A stretch of DNA of 38,157 nt from Bacillota bacterium (GTDB taxonomy: Bacteria > Bacillota > Clostridia > Lachnospirales > Bianqueaceae), in NCBI GenBank assembly GCA_017620135.1, contig JAFZQZ010000097.1:1-38157 (forward strand), in the 5' to 3' direction. The translations under genes and the position numbers were made by a program. Positions 23,201 through 31,527 of the stretch are shown here, in pieces. The notes under the pieces are model-generated. The model was not told where the DNA came from and searched no databases. It saw only the letters and a list, made by a program, of their open reading frames with translations. Each line of letters opens with the position of its first letter. Position 1 is the first letter of the stretch.

Positions 23201-23704
23201 ACATTGTTCCACACGATCGTTGCGATGGCTGATCCAGGTCTTCTGGAAGAAGGACGGATAGAACAGGCGCTTGACGATCTTGTGATTCGTGGAGTCATCC
23301 GAAAGGAGAGTCTGAAAGAGATCTCTTACGATTGGATCCGCGGATGGGCCGGATGTGATCTGTTCCGCAGGATGAGAAGATCGCGGGAAGTTTATCATGA
23401 AGAACCGTTCGTCATGTCCGTACCGATCAGTGAGATCAAAAAGATCTCCCGGATCGCGGATGAAGTAACTGAGTCAGAAGGAAAAGAGATCATGATACAG
23501 GGTATCATCGATCTGTTTTTCAAAGAAGAAGACGGATGGGTACTGGTGGATTATAAAACAGACAAGGTCCTGGATGATGCAAAGATCCACGGCTATGGAG
23601 TTCAGCTTTCACTGTATCAGCGTGCGATCGAAAAGGCGACGAATGTGAAGGTGAAGGAAAAGATGCTGTTTGATGTCCGAAGAAAAAGAGAGATCCGATG
23701 CTGA
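20246..23704 (+). CDS. addA: ATP-dependent helicase/nuclease subunit A
   Basis: AddA is the helicase and 3'-strand nuclease subunit of AddAB, which processes double-strand breaks for RecA. The 1152-residue protein carries the UvrD-like motifs in order: AAAGSGKTAVL (about 25-35), VTFTNAAAEQMK, FVDEYQDCS, VGDIKQSIYRFRQADP, MTIHKSKGLEFPVVY and LRLLYVAMTRAMDKL. The C-terminal RecB-type nuclease is intact, with GTLFHTIV, QGIIDLFFKE and VDYKTDKV. It is slightly shorter than Bacillus AddA. The gene starts at TTG. Its usual partner addB is not beside it; instead a compact UvrD-like helicase gene overlaps its 3' end by 7 nt. Confidence 0.94.
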   Translation: MDIQFTQEQQSVIDHENGDLLVSAAAGSGKTAVLVARVLRMLTDPTCPVPLSNLLIVTFTNAAAEQMKEKIEKAILSLIENGKGTPFLEEQLREVPSSHIQTNHAFSLFVLKQYITRIPGLDPGFRVADEAEAQLLKINVLRDSLEYFYSEALKPDPSQEAKDFLTFVDCYGGRTQDSSVEKLLLDVYRFMESEPDPSGWLSHAVRQTDPGVPVGLSSELAVFRETLIRSFDRMIGLYKEVIEDAPEKSKEKVRDFVNQLEQVNSEIMDKTDREAYMILRDVTWPRAVYQFKWHPDGEEDRRKLYDQIKKQTQRIVSFGDLCFDPKVEELRQKYHYPAMKGLEAILRYFMDQLRKEKDRRNLIEIGDFEHYCLDLLKDPLICQDLQKQFAYIFVDEYQDCSGIQEAILQKIARRDEYGHSCNLFLVGDIKQSIYRFRQADPGLFLEKYKTYGKLASTRRLLLSRNFRSTKKILETVNFVFHYLMTEEIGGLSYGKKEELYPGIPETPDGEDVQLFVRCSEELSSEDLTREEARFTAKQIRGEILSGRRPGEIVLLMRSMTASSVYLEELKQLGIACICDSSENFYDTKEIQTVINVLRIIDNPRQDIPLLGVLLSVVGGFSEDDLGKLRIASSEGDLFEALLAFCEKGTDPQLKEKTERFLGSLTEWRTNARILTVRDLLWYLYRSTGLYLYFQSMERGRERSANLDLLIRKAESFENGTFHGLFAFLQYIEQMNKDRQEEAEAKVLETGMDTVRLMTIHKSKGLEFPVVYLAGLGRSFNMQDINSICQMHHRYGLGLPLTDADHQAQMDSVFSVLIRNEKKKEMIAEELRLLYVAMTRAMDKLVLVGSTKKDFSISEKTGPDKTEKILSAESFLSQIRLVLEDQGPGPLNVSIRSITKDEGETDGPDPVRESFSVSDHQEIPPESFSEKLSYIYPHLALGRTPQLISVSSIKEEALDEIEEVTGPDEAAEFEYSEGRLSGSERGTLFHTIVAMADPGLLEEGRIEQALDDLVIRGVIRKESLKEISYDWIRGWAGCDLFRRMRRSREVYHEEPFVMSVPISEIKKISRIADEVTESEGKEIMIQGIIDLFFKEEDGWVLVDYKTDKVLDDAKIHGYGVQLSLYQRAIEKATNVKVKEKMLFDVRRKREIRC

Positions 23705-25245
23705 CAGAAGAACAGAAAAAGGCCAGGGATCATCTGTATGGGCCCTGCCTTGTGACTGCAGGGCCGGGATCCGGAAAGACACGTGTCCTTACGGAACGGA
23801 TCGTACATCTTCTCCGGTATACCAGGCCTGAACGTATTTGTGTGATCACGTTTACGAGAGCTGCCGCGGAACAGATGAAATCAAGGTTCTGTGAATTGAC
23901 AGATGAAGAAACAGCGGAGAAAGTGACCTTCGGGACCTTTCATTCTGTATTTTTCCGATGGCTGGTTCAGTGGCATGAGCTTGGTTCAGACATAAAAATA
24001 CTTGGCCGGGACGGTGAAAACGTCCCGGCTATTTCTATGGGACAATGGGACACAAATGAAGAATATGCTGCATGGAAAAAGATTCATCATTATATCGATT
24101 TTGACGATATCATTCATTTGACACAGGTCGCGATTCAAAACCATTTTCCGGATCGGATGTACGATTTTTTCCTGATCGATGAATTTCAGGATATCGATCA
24201 GGAGCAGTATAAAATTGCCTGTCGAATGGCAGGAGATCAGGCGAATCTGTTTGTTGTGGGAGATGAGGATCAGTCGATCTATGGATTCCGTGGTTCCTGT
24301 TCTTCTGTTATGCTTCAGTTTATGAAAGACTATCCTTCTGCCGCTCATTTGTTCCTTTCAACAAATTTCCGCTGCTCCAGAGCGATCACAAATCTCAGCG
24401 TCCGGCTGATCAGTCATAATAAGGAGAGATATGATAAGAATATCGATTCATTCAGCCGGGATATGACGCCTGTCAGAAGCCGTGGTTATGTATCTACGCT
24501 GGATGAACTGAGGGATACGGCCAAAAGGATCCGTCAGCTGCATATCTTCGGGAAAGTCCCCTATGAAAAGATCGCTGTTTTGGCACGAACGGGAAGAGAA
24601 GCGGATCTGATGATCCAGGCACTCAGAGAAGCGGGGATCCCATACAGACAAAAGATCCGGTCTTCCGATTTTATCCATAGGAAGTTTCTGGATATCGGTC
24701 AGGATATTCTATGGATCAGGGAAGCGGGAAGCGATCCCGGGAAAAATCGAAACCTTCGAACATTGGAACGATACTTTCCTTTTGTCCGAAATGTTTACCG
24801 AAAGGATCTTCGACCGGATGAAGTGATTGAAAAAGAACAGTTGATTCGTTTGCTGGAAAGAGTAAAAAAGAGGACAATGCGGGCAGCAGCTTTCGATCTC
24901 CTTTGGAATTCAACTTACTTCAGTTTCATCAGAAATCAGCGGATCCATGAATCACTTCCTGCCTATTATCCTATTCTGCAGTTTTACCGGCTTGGCAAAA
25001 CGGAACAAAAGGGAGTATTCGTCAATACGCTTCATCAGGCGAAAGGACTGGAATTTGAAGCGGTCTGGATCATCGGGATCAACGAAGGAAATATTCCGCA
25101 TGCCGAAGCCGCTGAATCTGTAACCAGCATGGAAGAAGAAAGACGTCTTCTGTATGTGGGTATGACCAGAGCCCAAAAGTATCTTTCCCTTTCTTTCAGT
25201 GAGGAGGCACCCAAATCCCGCTTCCTGACTGAGATCCGGATGTAA
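23698..25245 (+). CDS. Compact UvrD/Rep-family DNA helicase
   Basis: The 515-residue protein has all superfamily 1A helicase motifs: AGPGSGKTRVLTER (I), ITFTRAAAEQMKSR (Ia), LIDEFQDID (II), VGDEDQSIYGFRG (III), STNFRCSRAI (IV), NTLHQAKGLEFEAVW (V) and EEERRLLYVGMTRAQKYL (VI). It is about 200 residues shorter than PcrA or UvrD, mainly through reduced 1B and 2B insertions and a missing C-terminal tail. The family name is secure; the specific role is not. Overlap with addA suggests a shared repair function. It could be a Rep-like accessory helicase or stand in for part of the AddAB work. It is the last gene of the run. Confidence 0.88.
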   Translation: MLTEEQKKARDHLYGPCLVTAGPGSGKTRVLTERIVHLLRYTRPERICVITFTRAAAEQMKSRFCELTDEETAEKVTFGTFHSVFFRWLVQWHELGSDIKILGRDGENVPAISMGQWDTNEEYAAWKKIHHYIDFDDIIHLTQVAIQNHFPDRMYDFFLIDEFQDIDQEQYKIACRMAGDQANLFVVGDEDQSIYGFRGSCSSVMLQFMKDYPSAAHLFLSTNFRCSRAITNLSVRLISHNKERYDKNIDSFSRDMTPVRSRGYVSTLDELRDTAKRIRQLHIFGKVPYEKIAVLARTGREADLMIQALREAGIPYRQKIRSSDFIHRKFLDIGQDILWIREAGSDPGKNRNLRTLERYFPFVRNVYRKDLRPDEVIEKEQLIRLLERVKKRTMRAAAFDLLWNSTYFSFIRNQRIHESLPAYYPILQFYRLGKTEQKGVFVNTLHQAKGLEFEAVWIIGINEGNIPHAEAAESVTSMEEERRLLYVGMTRAQKYLSLSFSEEAPKSRFLTEIRM

Positions 25246-25249
25246 TGTA

Positions 25250-25278
25250 TTGTTATTTTGTATCTTTTATGGTATAAT
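25250..25278 (+). promoter_or_regulatory. Promoter of the VanW-to-RlmD gene run
   Basis: TTGTTA (25250-25255), 17 nt, TATAAT (25273-25278). The -10 context ggtataatac is the same as at the rpmE promoter. GAGGAGGAG follows as ribosome binding site near 25312-25320. Confidence 0.8.
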
Positions 25279-25322
25279 ACAAGATCATATCGTCATTTAG
25301 AGAATTACTTCGAGGAGGAGCT

Positions 25323-26924
25323 ATGATAGATCGAAATTGGACAAGGAGGCTGCTGTTTCTGTGGATCATGATGATCGCTGTTTTGCTTTCAGGCTGCAGT
25401 GAAGAGAAGAGTATCAATGAATCATCAGAAATAACGATCATCGTGGAAGAACAGCCGATCGCAGAAAACCAGATCCCGGAACAAACCGTACTGATGGGTG
25501 TCGATCTTTCCTATAAAACAAAAGAAGAGGCCATCGAACTGTTAAGAGCAGCACTCGATGACCAGCTTTCCAATACCTATACTTTGACAGATGAGGATAA
25601 AAAGTGGACTTATACAGCGAAAGAGCTTGGTGCTACTTTTGATTATCAGACAGCTGTCGAAGAGCTTCTTGATAGTGAGATCAAACCCGAAACCGTTCCG
25701 ATCAAAGTGGATCCGGTGAGTCTGAATTCTGTCCTCCGGTCGCTGATCTCTGAAATAGAGCAAAAAAGTGTAGACGCGACGATGGAATTCAAGGCAGGAG
25801 AATTCATCATCTCTGAAGAGACGAACGGCCGTTCGCTTAATGTTACGAAATCCGCGGAAGAGCTTAACGCGTCTATGGAATCAGGAGCTTTCCTGAGCGG
25901 GCCGGTGACACTGAAACTGACCGTAGATGTTACCCCGCCGAAGACGACTGCCGCTTCCCTAAAAGACGCGACCCAGATCATCGGTGAATATGAGACATAT
26001 TACAGCGAATATGAAGAAAGCCGTTCGACCAACCTGAAAGTGGCCTCCGCGAAGATCAACGGGACTGTTCTGCAGCCCGGCGAGATGTTCTCCTTTAACG
26101 ATTCGACAGCCCCCATGACAGAAGAGGGCGGCTACGAATACGCTCCAATCATTTCCGGAGGCGAATATATTCCCGGTATCGGAGGCGGTGTCTGTCAGGT
26201 CTCCACGACCCTTTACAATGCTGTCCTTCTGGCCGAGCTGGAAGTCAATGAACGCTGGTGTCACGCGTTTCCGCCCAGTTACTGCCAGATGGGGCTGGAC
26301 AGTACGGTCTATGAAGAAGTACTGGATTTTTGCTTTACCAATGATACAGATTCTCCCATCTATATCGAGATGTGGTGCGATGACGGTGAATGCGGATGCC
26401 GGCTGTATGGAAAAGAGATCCATGATCCTTCCCGTGAGATCGAGTTCTATTATGAAATCGTCGGAACGATCGATAAACCGGAACCCAAAAAGGTGGAAGA
26501 TCCGGAGATGGAAGTCGGAGAAGAGGAGATCATCGAATACGGTCATATCGGTTATGTAGTGGAAACCTATAAAACCGTCACTGAAAACGGTAACTCTGTA
26601 ACGGAATGGTTCTCAGAAAGCATCTATGACAATTCTCCCGACAAGATCAAAGTCGGAACGAAACCCAAAGAAGGTACGGAATCCTCCGCACCGACAGAAG
26701 AAAGCTCGGAAGCTTCGGAAAACACGGAATCCTCTATGACAGGAGAAGAGTCCGAAGAAACTTCCGTGATCGAAGAATCATCTGAACCGGAAGAATCTTC
26801 AACGGAAGAATCATCAGAAGAAATCCCGGGAGAAGAATCTACTGAAAGCTCGACAGAGGAAGAGACCGGCGAAACAGACGATGAAAGCACAGAGGAAAGT
26901 ACGGAAGAGAATCCCGGAGAGTGA
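25323..26924 (+). CDS. VanW-family cell-envelope lipoprotein
   Basis: The 533-residue protein begins with a signal peptide ending in LLSGC, a lipobox with Cys25, so it should be lipid-anchored outside the membrane. A peptidoglycan-binding-4-like region (about 55-200) precedes the VanW domain (about 215-380, with GEMFSFNDST and GGGVCQVSTTLYNA). A G5-like beta region follows (about 380-450), then an acidic Ser/Thr/Glu-rich tail of about 85 residues. VanW proteins occur beside vancomycin-resistance genes but most, as here without van genes, have unknown wall-related roles. The gene heads a long run and has its own promoter. Confidence 0.9.
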   Translation: MIDRNWTRRLLFLWIMMIAVLLSGCSEEKSINESSEITIIVEEQPIAENQIPEQTVLMGVDLSYKTKEEAIELLRAALDDQLSNTYTLTDEDKKWTYTAKELGATFDYQTAVEELLDSEIKPETVPIKVDPVSLNSVLRSLISEIEQKSVDATMEFKAGEFIISEETNGRSLNVTKSAEELNASMESGAFLSGPVTLKLTVDVTPPKTTAASLKDATQIIGEYETYYSEYEESRSTNLKVASAKINGTVLQPGEMFSFNDSTAPMTEEGGYEYAPIISGGEYIPGIGGGVCQVSTTLYNAVLLAELEVNERWCHAFPPSYCQMGLDSTVYEEVLDFCFTNDTDSPIYIEMWCDDGECGCRLYGKEIHDPSREIEFYYEIVGTIDKPEPKKVEDPEMEVGEEEIIEYGHIGYVVETYKTVTENGNSVTEWFSESIYDNSPDKIKVGTKPKEGTESSAPTEESSEASENTESSMTGEESEETSVIEESSEPEESSTEESSEEIPGEESTESSTEEETGETDDESTEESTEENPGE

Positions 26925-26950
26925 TTAAACCAAAGGAGATAGAGTGATTT

Positions 26951-27436
26951 ATGAATCGTGAGGAATTACTGGAAGTCCTGGAAAAAGACAGCCGGATCAC
27001 GGTACAGGAATTGTCAGTCATGCTTGGCGAGAGTGAAGAAGTGATCGAAAGCGAAATGAAGGCAATGGAACAGGAAAAGATCATCTGCGGATATCATACG
27101 ATGATCAACTGGGACAAGACCAATCAGGAACGTGTTACTGCGCTGATCGAGGTAAAAGTGATCCCTCAGCGGGACGAAGGATTTGACAAGATTGCCAGAA
27201 GGATCTATGAATTTGAAGAAGTGTCCAGTGTTTTCCTCATGTCCGGCCCATTTGATCTGATGGTCATCGTAGAAGGAAAGACCATGAAAGAGGTTGCCCT
27301 GTTTGTGCGTGAACGTCTGGCTGTTCTTGAACCGGTCAACGGTACAGCTACATGCTTTGTTCTGAAAAAGTATAAGGATAACGGCATTTTTATGGAACCT
27401 CGGAAAAAAGATGAAAGGATACCTGTTTCCCTGTGA
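26951..27436 (+). CDS. Lrp/AsnC-family transcription regulator
   Basis: The 161-residue protein has an N-terminal helix-turn-helix (about 1-50, ELSVMLGESEEVIESEMKAM) and a C-terminal ligand-binding AsnC/RAM domain (about 65-140, with SSVFLMSGPFDLMVIVEG). Such proteins form octamers that respond to amino acids. It overlaps the aminotransferase gene by 4 nt (GTGA), and this pair is often found in clostridia, so the regulator probably senses a substrate or product of that enzyme. AAAGGAG lies 12 nt upstream of the ATG, a slightly long spacing. Confidence 0.9.
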   Translation: MNREELLEVLEKDSRITVQELSVMLGESEEVIESEMKAMEQEKIICGYHTMINWDKTNQERVTALIEVKVIPQRDEGFDKIARRIYEFEEVSSVFLMSGPFDLMVIVEGKTMKEVALFVRERLAVLEPVNGTATCFVLKKYKDNGIFMEPRKKDERIPVSL

Positions 27437-28599
27437 AGAACTTTTTAAACCCGGTCGTCTGTGACATCAAACCTTCCGGTATCCGTCGGTTCTTTGATAT
27501 CGCGGCAGAAATGGAAGATGTGATCTCGCTGGGTGTCGGTGAACCGGATTTTGATACCCCCTGGTCGATCCGTGAAACAGCGATCTATACGCTGGAACAG
27601 GGAAAAACTGTCTATACGGCCAATGCCGGTCTGAAAGAATTACGCCAGGAGATCTCCAATTATTCGATCCGAAAATACCAGCTTGTTTATGATCCACTTC
27701 GCGAGATACTGGTCACAGTCGGCGGAAGCGAAGCGATCGATCTTTGTCTGCGCGCGGTCCTTTGTCCCGGAGATGAAGTCCTGATCCCTGAGCCTTCGTA
27801 TGTTTCGTATATTCCGTGTACGATCCTGGCGGGCGGGAAACCGGTAAACATTCCGCTTCGCGGAGAAAACGACTTTAAGCTGAAGCCGGAAGATATCGAA
27901 AAAAAGATCACGCCCAAAACAAAAGCGATCGTTTTTCCGTTTCCCAATAATCCCACCGGATCGATCATGACAAGGGAAGACCTTCTTCCTCTGGTCGATG
28001 TGATCCAGAAGCATGATCTTCTGGTTATTTCAGATGAGATCTACGCGGAACTAAGCTATGCGGAGAAACCTCATGTGTCCATTGCTTCATTCCCCGGAAT
28101 GAAAGAGCGGACGCTGGTCATCAATGGTTTTTCAAAGGCATTTTCCATGACAGGATGGAGACTTGGCTATGCGATGGGACCTGAGTCTCTAATCAGGCAG
28201 ATGACGAAGATCCATCAGTTTGCCATCATGTGCGCTCCGACTACCAGCCAGTACGCGGCTGTATACGCGCTGAAAAACTGTGATGATAAAGTAGAAAGCA
28301 TGCGCAGAGAGTATAACAGGCGCAGGCGCTATGTGCTTTCCAGGATCCGTGAGATGGGACTGGAATGCTTTGAGCCTGAAGGAGCCTTTTATGTTTTTCC
28401 TTCGATCCGGTCAACAGGCATGAGTTCTGACGAATTCTGTTCAAGACTGTTATATGATCAGAAAGTCGCGGTAGTTCCCGGAGACGCGTTTGGTGAACAC
28501 GGAGAAGGGTATGTTCGTATCTCCTATGCCTACAGCCTCGAGGAACTGAAAACGGCGCTGGATCGTATGGAAAAGTTCCTCCAGGGGCTTCGTTCATGA
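27433..28599 (+). CDS. PLP-dependent class I/II aminotransferase
   Basis: The 388-residue protein has the class I aminotransferase pattern: ISLGVGEPDFDTPWSI, YTANAGLKELR, FPNNPTGSIM with the PLP-contacting Asn, SDEIYAEL with the conserved Asp and Tyr, and the Schiff-base Lys235 in GFSKAFSMTGWRLGY. It resembles the PatA/aspartate or aromatic aminotransferase group; the substrate cannot be fixed from sequence. The start codon is GTG at 27433, overlapping the regulator stop. It overlaps trmL by 4 nt. Confidence 0.93.
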   Translation: MKNFLNPVVCDIKPSGIRRFFDIAAEMEDVISLGVGEPDFDTPWSIRETAIYTLEQGKTVYTANAGLKELRQEISNYSIRKYQLVYDPLREILVTVGGSEAIDLCLRAVLCPGDEVLIPEPSYVSYIPCTILAGGKPVNIPLRGENDFKLKPEDIEKKITPKTKAIVFPFPNNPTGSIMTREDLLPLVDVIQKHDLLVISDEIYAELSYAEKPHVSIASFPGMKERTLVINGFSKAFSMTGWRLGYAMGPESLIRQMTKIHQFAIMCAPTTSQYAAVYALKNCDDKVESMRREYNRRRRYVLSRIREMGLECFEPEGAFYVFPSIRSTGMSSDEFCSRLLYDQKVAVVPGDAFGEHGEGYVRISYAYSLEELKTALDRMEKFLQGLRS

Positions 28600-29090
28600 A
28601 TATCGTGCTGCTGGAGCCGGAGATCCCTTCCAATACCGGGAATATCGCCAGGACCTGTGTTTGTACGGGGAGCCGACTTCATCTGATCCGACCGCTCGGC
28701 TTTTCCTTATCCGAAAAGCAGCTGATGCGTGCGGGGATGGATTACTGGCATCTGCTGGATCTGACTGTATATGATGATCTTTCGGATTTTCTTTCCCGGA
28801 AGGGACCGGGAAGGCTTTTCCTGGCTACAACGAAAGGAAAACAGACTTACACGGACGTTATCTACAGATACGATGATTATATTATGTTTGGCAAAGAATC
28901 AGCCGGGATCCCCGAGGAGTTTCTGAAATACAGGAAAAATGACTGTATCCGGATCCCTATGGGACCTGATCTTCGGTCGCTTAATCTTGCCAATTCAGTT
29001 GCGGTCATCCTGTACGAAGCCCTGCGTCAACAGGACTTTCCGGGCATGGACAAACAGGGTGAACTGCACCATGAAACTTATATCGATTAG
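28596..29090 (+). CDS. trmL: tRNA (cytidine/uridine-34) 2'-O-methyltransferase TrmL
   Basis: TrmL methylates the ribose of the wobble base in some tRNA-Leu species. The 164-residue protein is a minimal SPOUT methyltransferase with the expected motifs: EPEIPSNTGNIARTC (motif 1), FGKESAGIPEEFL (motif 2) and IRIPMGPDLRSLNLANSVAV (motif 3), which form the SAM-binding knot. The start ATG overlaps the aminotransferase stop. Its place in the run is common in clostridia. Confidence 0.94.
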   Translation: MNIVLLEPEIPSNTGNIARTCVCTGSRLHLIRPLGFSLSEKQLMRAGMDYWHLLDLTVYDDLSDFLSRKGPGRLFLATTKGKQTYTDVIYRYDDYIMFGKESAGIPEEFLKYRKNDCIRIPMGPDLRSLNLANSVAVILYEALRQQDFPGMDKQGELHHETYID

Positions 29091-29104
29091 AAAGGAACAG
29101 ATTC

Positions 29105-31507
29105 GTGGAGGAACGATCATTACAGAAACTCGAGTTTCATAAGATCAGAGAAATGGTCTCTCTTCGAGCATCTTCCGAGAAGGCTAAACAGACAGCGCTT
29201 CATCTGGAACCTGTCACAGATATATTTGAGATCCGGCATCTTCAGGATCAGACAGACGAGGCTCTCCGCTATATTTTTGCCAAAGGAGCGCCTTCTTTTC
29301 ATGGAATAAAAGATATAAGAGGTAGTGTACGGCGTACAGGGATCGGTGCGGCGCTGTCAATGGGAGAACTTCTGGATATCGCGGACTGTCTCTACGCGGC
29401 AAGCCGGATCAAATCCTATGGTGTACGTGAAGATCGGATGCATGGCGAATTTCCGGAGCTGGATCCGATGTTTGATGGTCTGATCCCGGTGAGAGAGCTC
29501 GAAGATGAGATCAAGCGATGCATTCTCTCTGAAGAAGAACTTTATGATACAGCAAGTCCCAAGCTTCATAAGATCCGCAAGGAGATCACTATCCAGGAAC
29601 AGCGGATCCAGTCCCAGCTGCAGAATATGGTGCATTCGGAAGCCTACAAGGGATATCTGCAGGATCAGATCGTTACGATCCGTGGAGGGCGGTACTGTCT
29701 GCCGGTCAAAGCCGAATATAAAACGGCTTTGACAGGCATGGTGCATGATCAGTCAGCCAGCGGATCCACTTTGTTTATCGAACCGATTGCGGTCGTACAG
29801 ATGAATAACCGGATCTCCGAACTGCTTCTGGAAGAAAAGGAAGAGATCCTCCGGATCCTGCAGGAACTATCAGGGCAGGTCCATTTACATGAAGAAAAGA
29901 TCCTGCTGAACTTTACACTTTTAACGGATCTTGATTTCATCTTCGCCAAAGGCAAACTGGCTAAAGAAATGAATGGCGTCAAACCACGTTTTAATGAAGA
30001 TGGCGTGATCGATATCCATCAGGCCAGACATCCGCTGATCGACAAAAAGAAAGTTGTTCCGATCGATATCCGGCTGGGTGAAGATTTTACGACGCTTGTG
30101 ATCACGGGTCCCAATACCGGTGGTAAAACCGTTTCTCTTAAGACTCTCGGCTTACTGCAGGTCATGGGACAAAGCGGTCTTCATATTCCTTCAGGAGATG
30201 ATCCTTCGCTGACTGTATTGGATCAGGTGTTCGCGGATATCGGCGATGAACAGAGTATCGAACAGAGTTTGTCGACCTTTTCTTCCCATATGGTCAATAT
30301 CGTTCAGATACTGAAAGCAGTCACCTATCATTCACTTGTCCTATTCGATGAATTAGGTGCAGGAACAGATCCTACGGAAGGCGCGGCCCTCGCACAGGCG
30401 ATCCTGGAATATCTTCGGGAGAGAGGGATCCTGACAGCCGCTACGACACATTACAGTGAGCTGAAGATCTATGCCCTTTCTACGGATCAGGTCGAAAACG
30501 CGAGCTGTGAGTTCAACATTGAGACCCTGATGCCTACCTACCGACTGATGATCGGACTTCCCGGGAAAAGCAATGCGTTTGCCATCTCGAGACGGCTGGG
30601 TCTTTCTGATGATATCATCCGTAAGGCGGGAGATCTTCTGGAGAGCAATGATATCCAGTTTGAAGATATGATCAGCGATCTGGAATCCAAAAGGAAACAG
30701 ATCGAAGAGGAAAAGATGGAGATCGATCGTCTGAATCTGGAGATCAAAGAGCTTCGGAAAGAGCATCAGAAACAAAAAGAAGAACTGGATCGAAAGACGA
30801 GAAGAGTGATGGATGACGCGAAAGAAAAAGCGAAAGCCATCATCGATCAGGCAAAGGCGGAAGCGGATCACGCCATTTCCAAGGTCAACAAAGCGCTTCG
30901 CCAGGGCACAGCAGTCGATATGAAGGCGCTGGAGGAAGAGAGAAGGAAACTTCGTGAACGATCCAACGATCTCACTCCTGATCTTTTCCGTACGGAAGAA
31001 CCCAAAACCCGCTTTGATAAAACGGAACTGATCCCCGGTACGAAGATCCGGGTCAGCGGATTCGAGCAGCCCTTTTCGGTATTGTCCACACCGGACAGTA
31101 AAGGAACCATCCGGGCGCAGGCCGGCATCCTGAAGATGCAGGTCAAACTGGATGATATCCTGGGGATCATCAGTGATGTTCCTTCCGGAAAAGCAAAAGC
31201 GAAAATAGATCGTACCACAGACAGTGCCACTACTAATAAATCGGCCTCTGTCCGGATCGAGTGTGATCTTCGCGGTATGATGACGGATGAAGGGATCGCT
31301 GTACTGGATAAGTACCTGGATGACGCGACACTTGCCGGTATTCCGACAGTCCGGATCATTCACGGGAAAGGGACCGGCGCCATGCGTAAAGCCGTACATC
31401 AGTATCTGAGACGGTGTTCTTACGTTAAGTCCTATCGTCTCGGAAACATGGGCGAAGGTGATTCCGGAGTCACTGTAGCGGAACTGAAGAACCGGTCCGG
31501 TGAATAA
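29105..31507 (+). CDS. mutS2: Endonuclease MutS2
   Basis: MutS2 acts on recombination intermediates and, in Bacillus, on collided ribosomes. The 800-residue protein has a MutS core with Walker A GPNTGGKT at residues 335-342 and Walker B VLFDELGAGTDPTEGAA. A long charged coiled-coil spans about residues 515-600, and a C-terminal Smr nuclease domain (about 720-800) carries CDLRGM and IHGKGTGAMR. The start is GTG at 29105 with AAAGGA (29091-29096) 8 nt upstream. It lies 14 nt after trmL. Confidence 0.95.
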   Translation: MEERSLQKLEFHKIREMVSLRASSEKAKQTALHLEPVTDIFEIRHLQDQTDEALRYIFAKGAPSFHGIKDIRGSVRRTGIGAALSMGELLDIADCLYAASRIKSYGVREDRMHGEFPELDPMFDGLIPVRELEDEIKRCILSEEELYDTASPKLHKIRKEITIQEQRIQSQLQNMVHSEAYKGYLQDQIVTIRGGRYCLPVKAEYKTALTGMVHDQSASGSTLFIEPIAVVQMNNRISELLLEEKEEILRILQELSGQVHLHEEKILLNFTLLTDLDFIFAKGKLAKEMNGVKPRFNEDGVIDIHQARHPLIDKKKVVPIDIRLGEDFTTLVITGPNTGGKTVSLKTLGLLQVMGQSGLHIPSGDDPSLTVLDQVFADIGDEQSIEQSLSTFSSHMVNIVQILKAVTYHSLVLFDELGAGTDPTEGAALAQAILEYLRERGILTAATTHYSELKIYALSTDQVENASCEFNIETLMPTYRLMIGLPGKSNAFAISRRLGLSDDIIRKAGDLLESNDIQFEDMISDLESKRKQIEEEKMEIDRLNLEIKELRKEHQKQKEELDRKTRRVMDDAKEKAKAIIDQAKAEADHAISKVNKALRQGTAVDMKALEEERRKLRERSNDLTPDLFRTEEPKTRFDKTELIPGTKIRVSGFEQPFSVLSTPDSKGTIRAQAGILKMQVKLDDILGIISDVPSGKAKAKIDRTTDSATTNKSASVRIECDLRGMMTDEGIAVLDKYLDDATLAGIPTVRIIHGKGTGAMRKAVHQYLRRCSYVKSYRLGNMGEGDSGVTVAELKNRSGE

Positions 31508-31527
31508 TAAGCTTGAAGGAGATTGAG

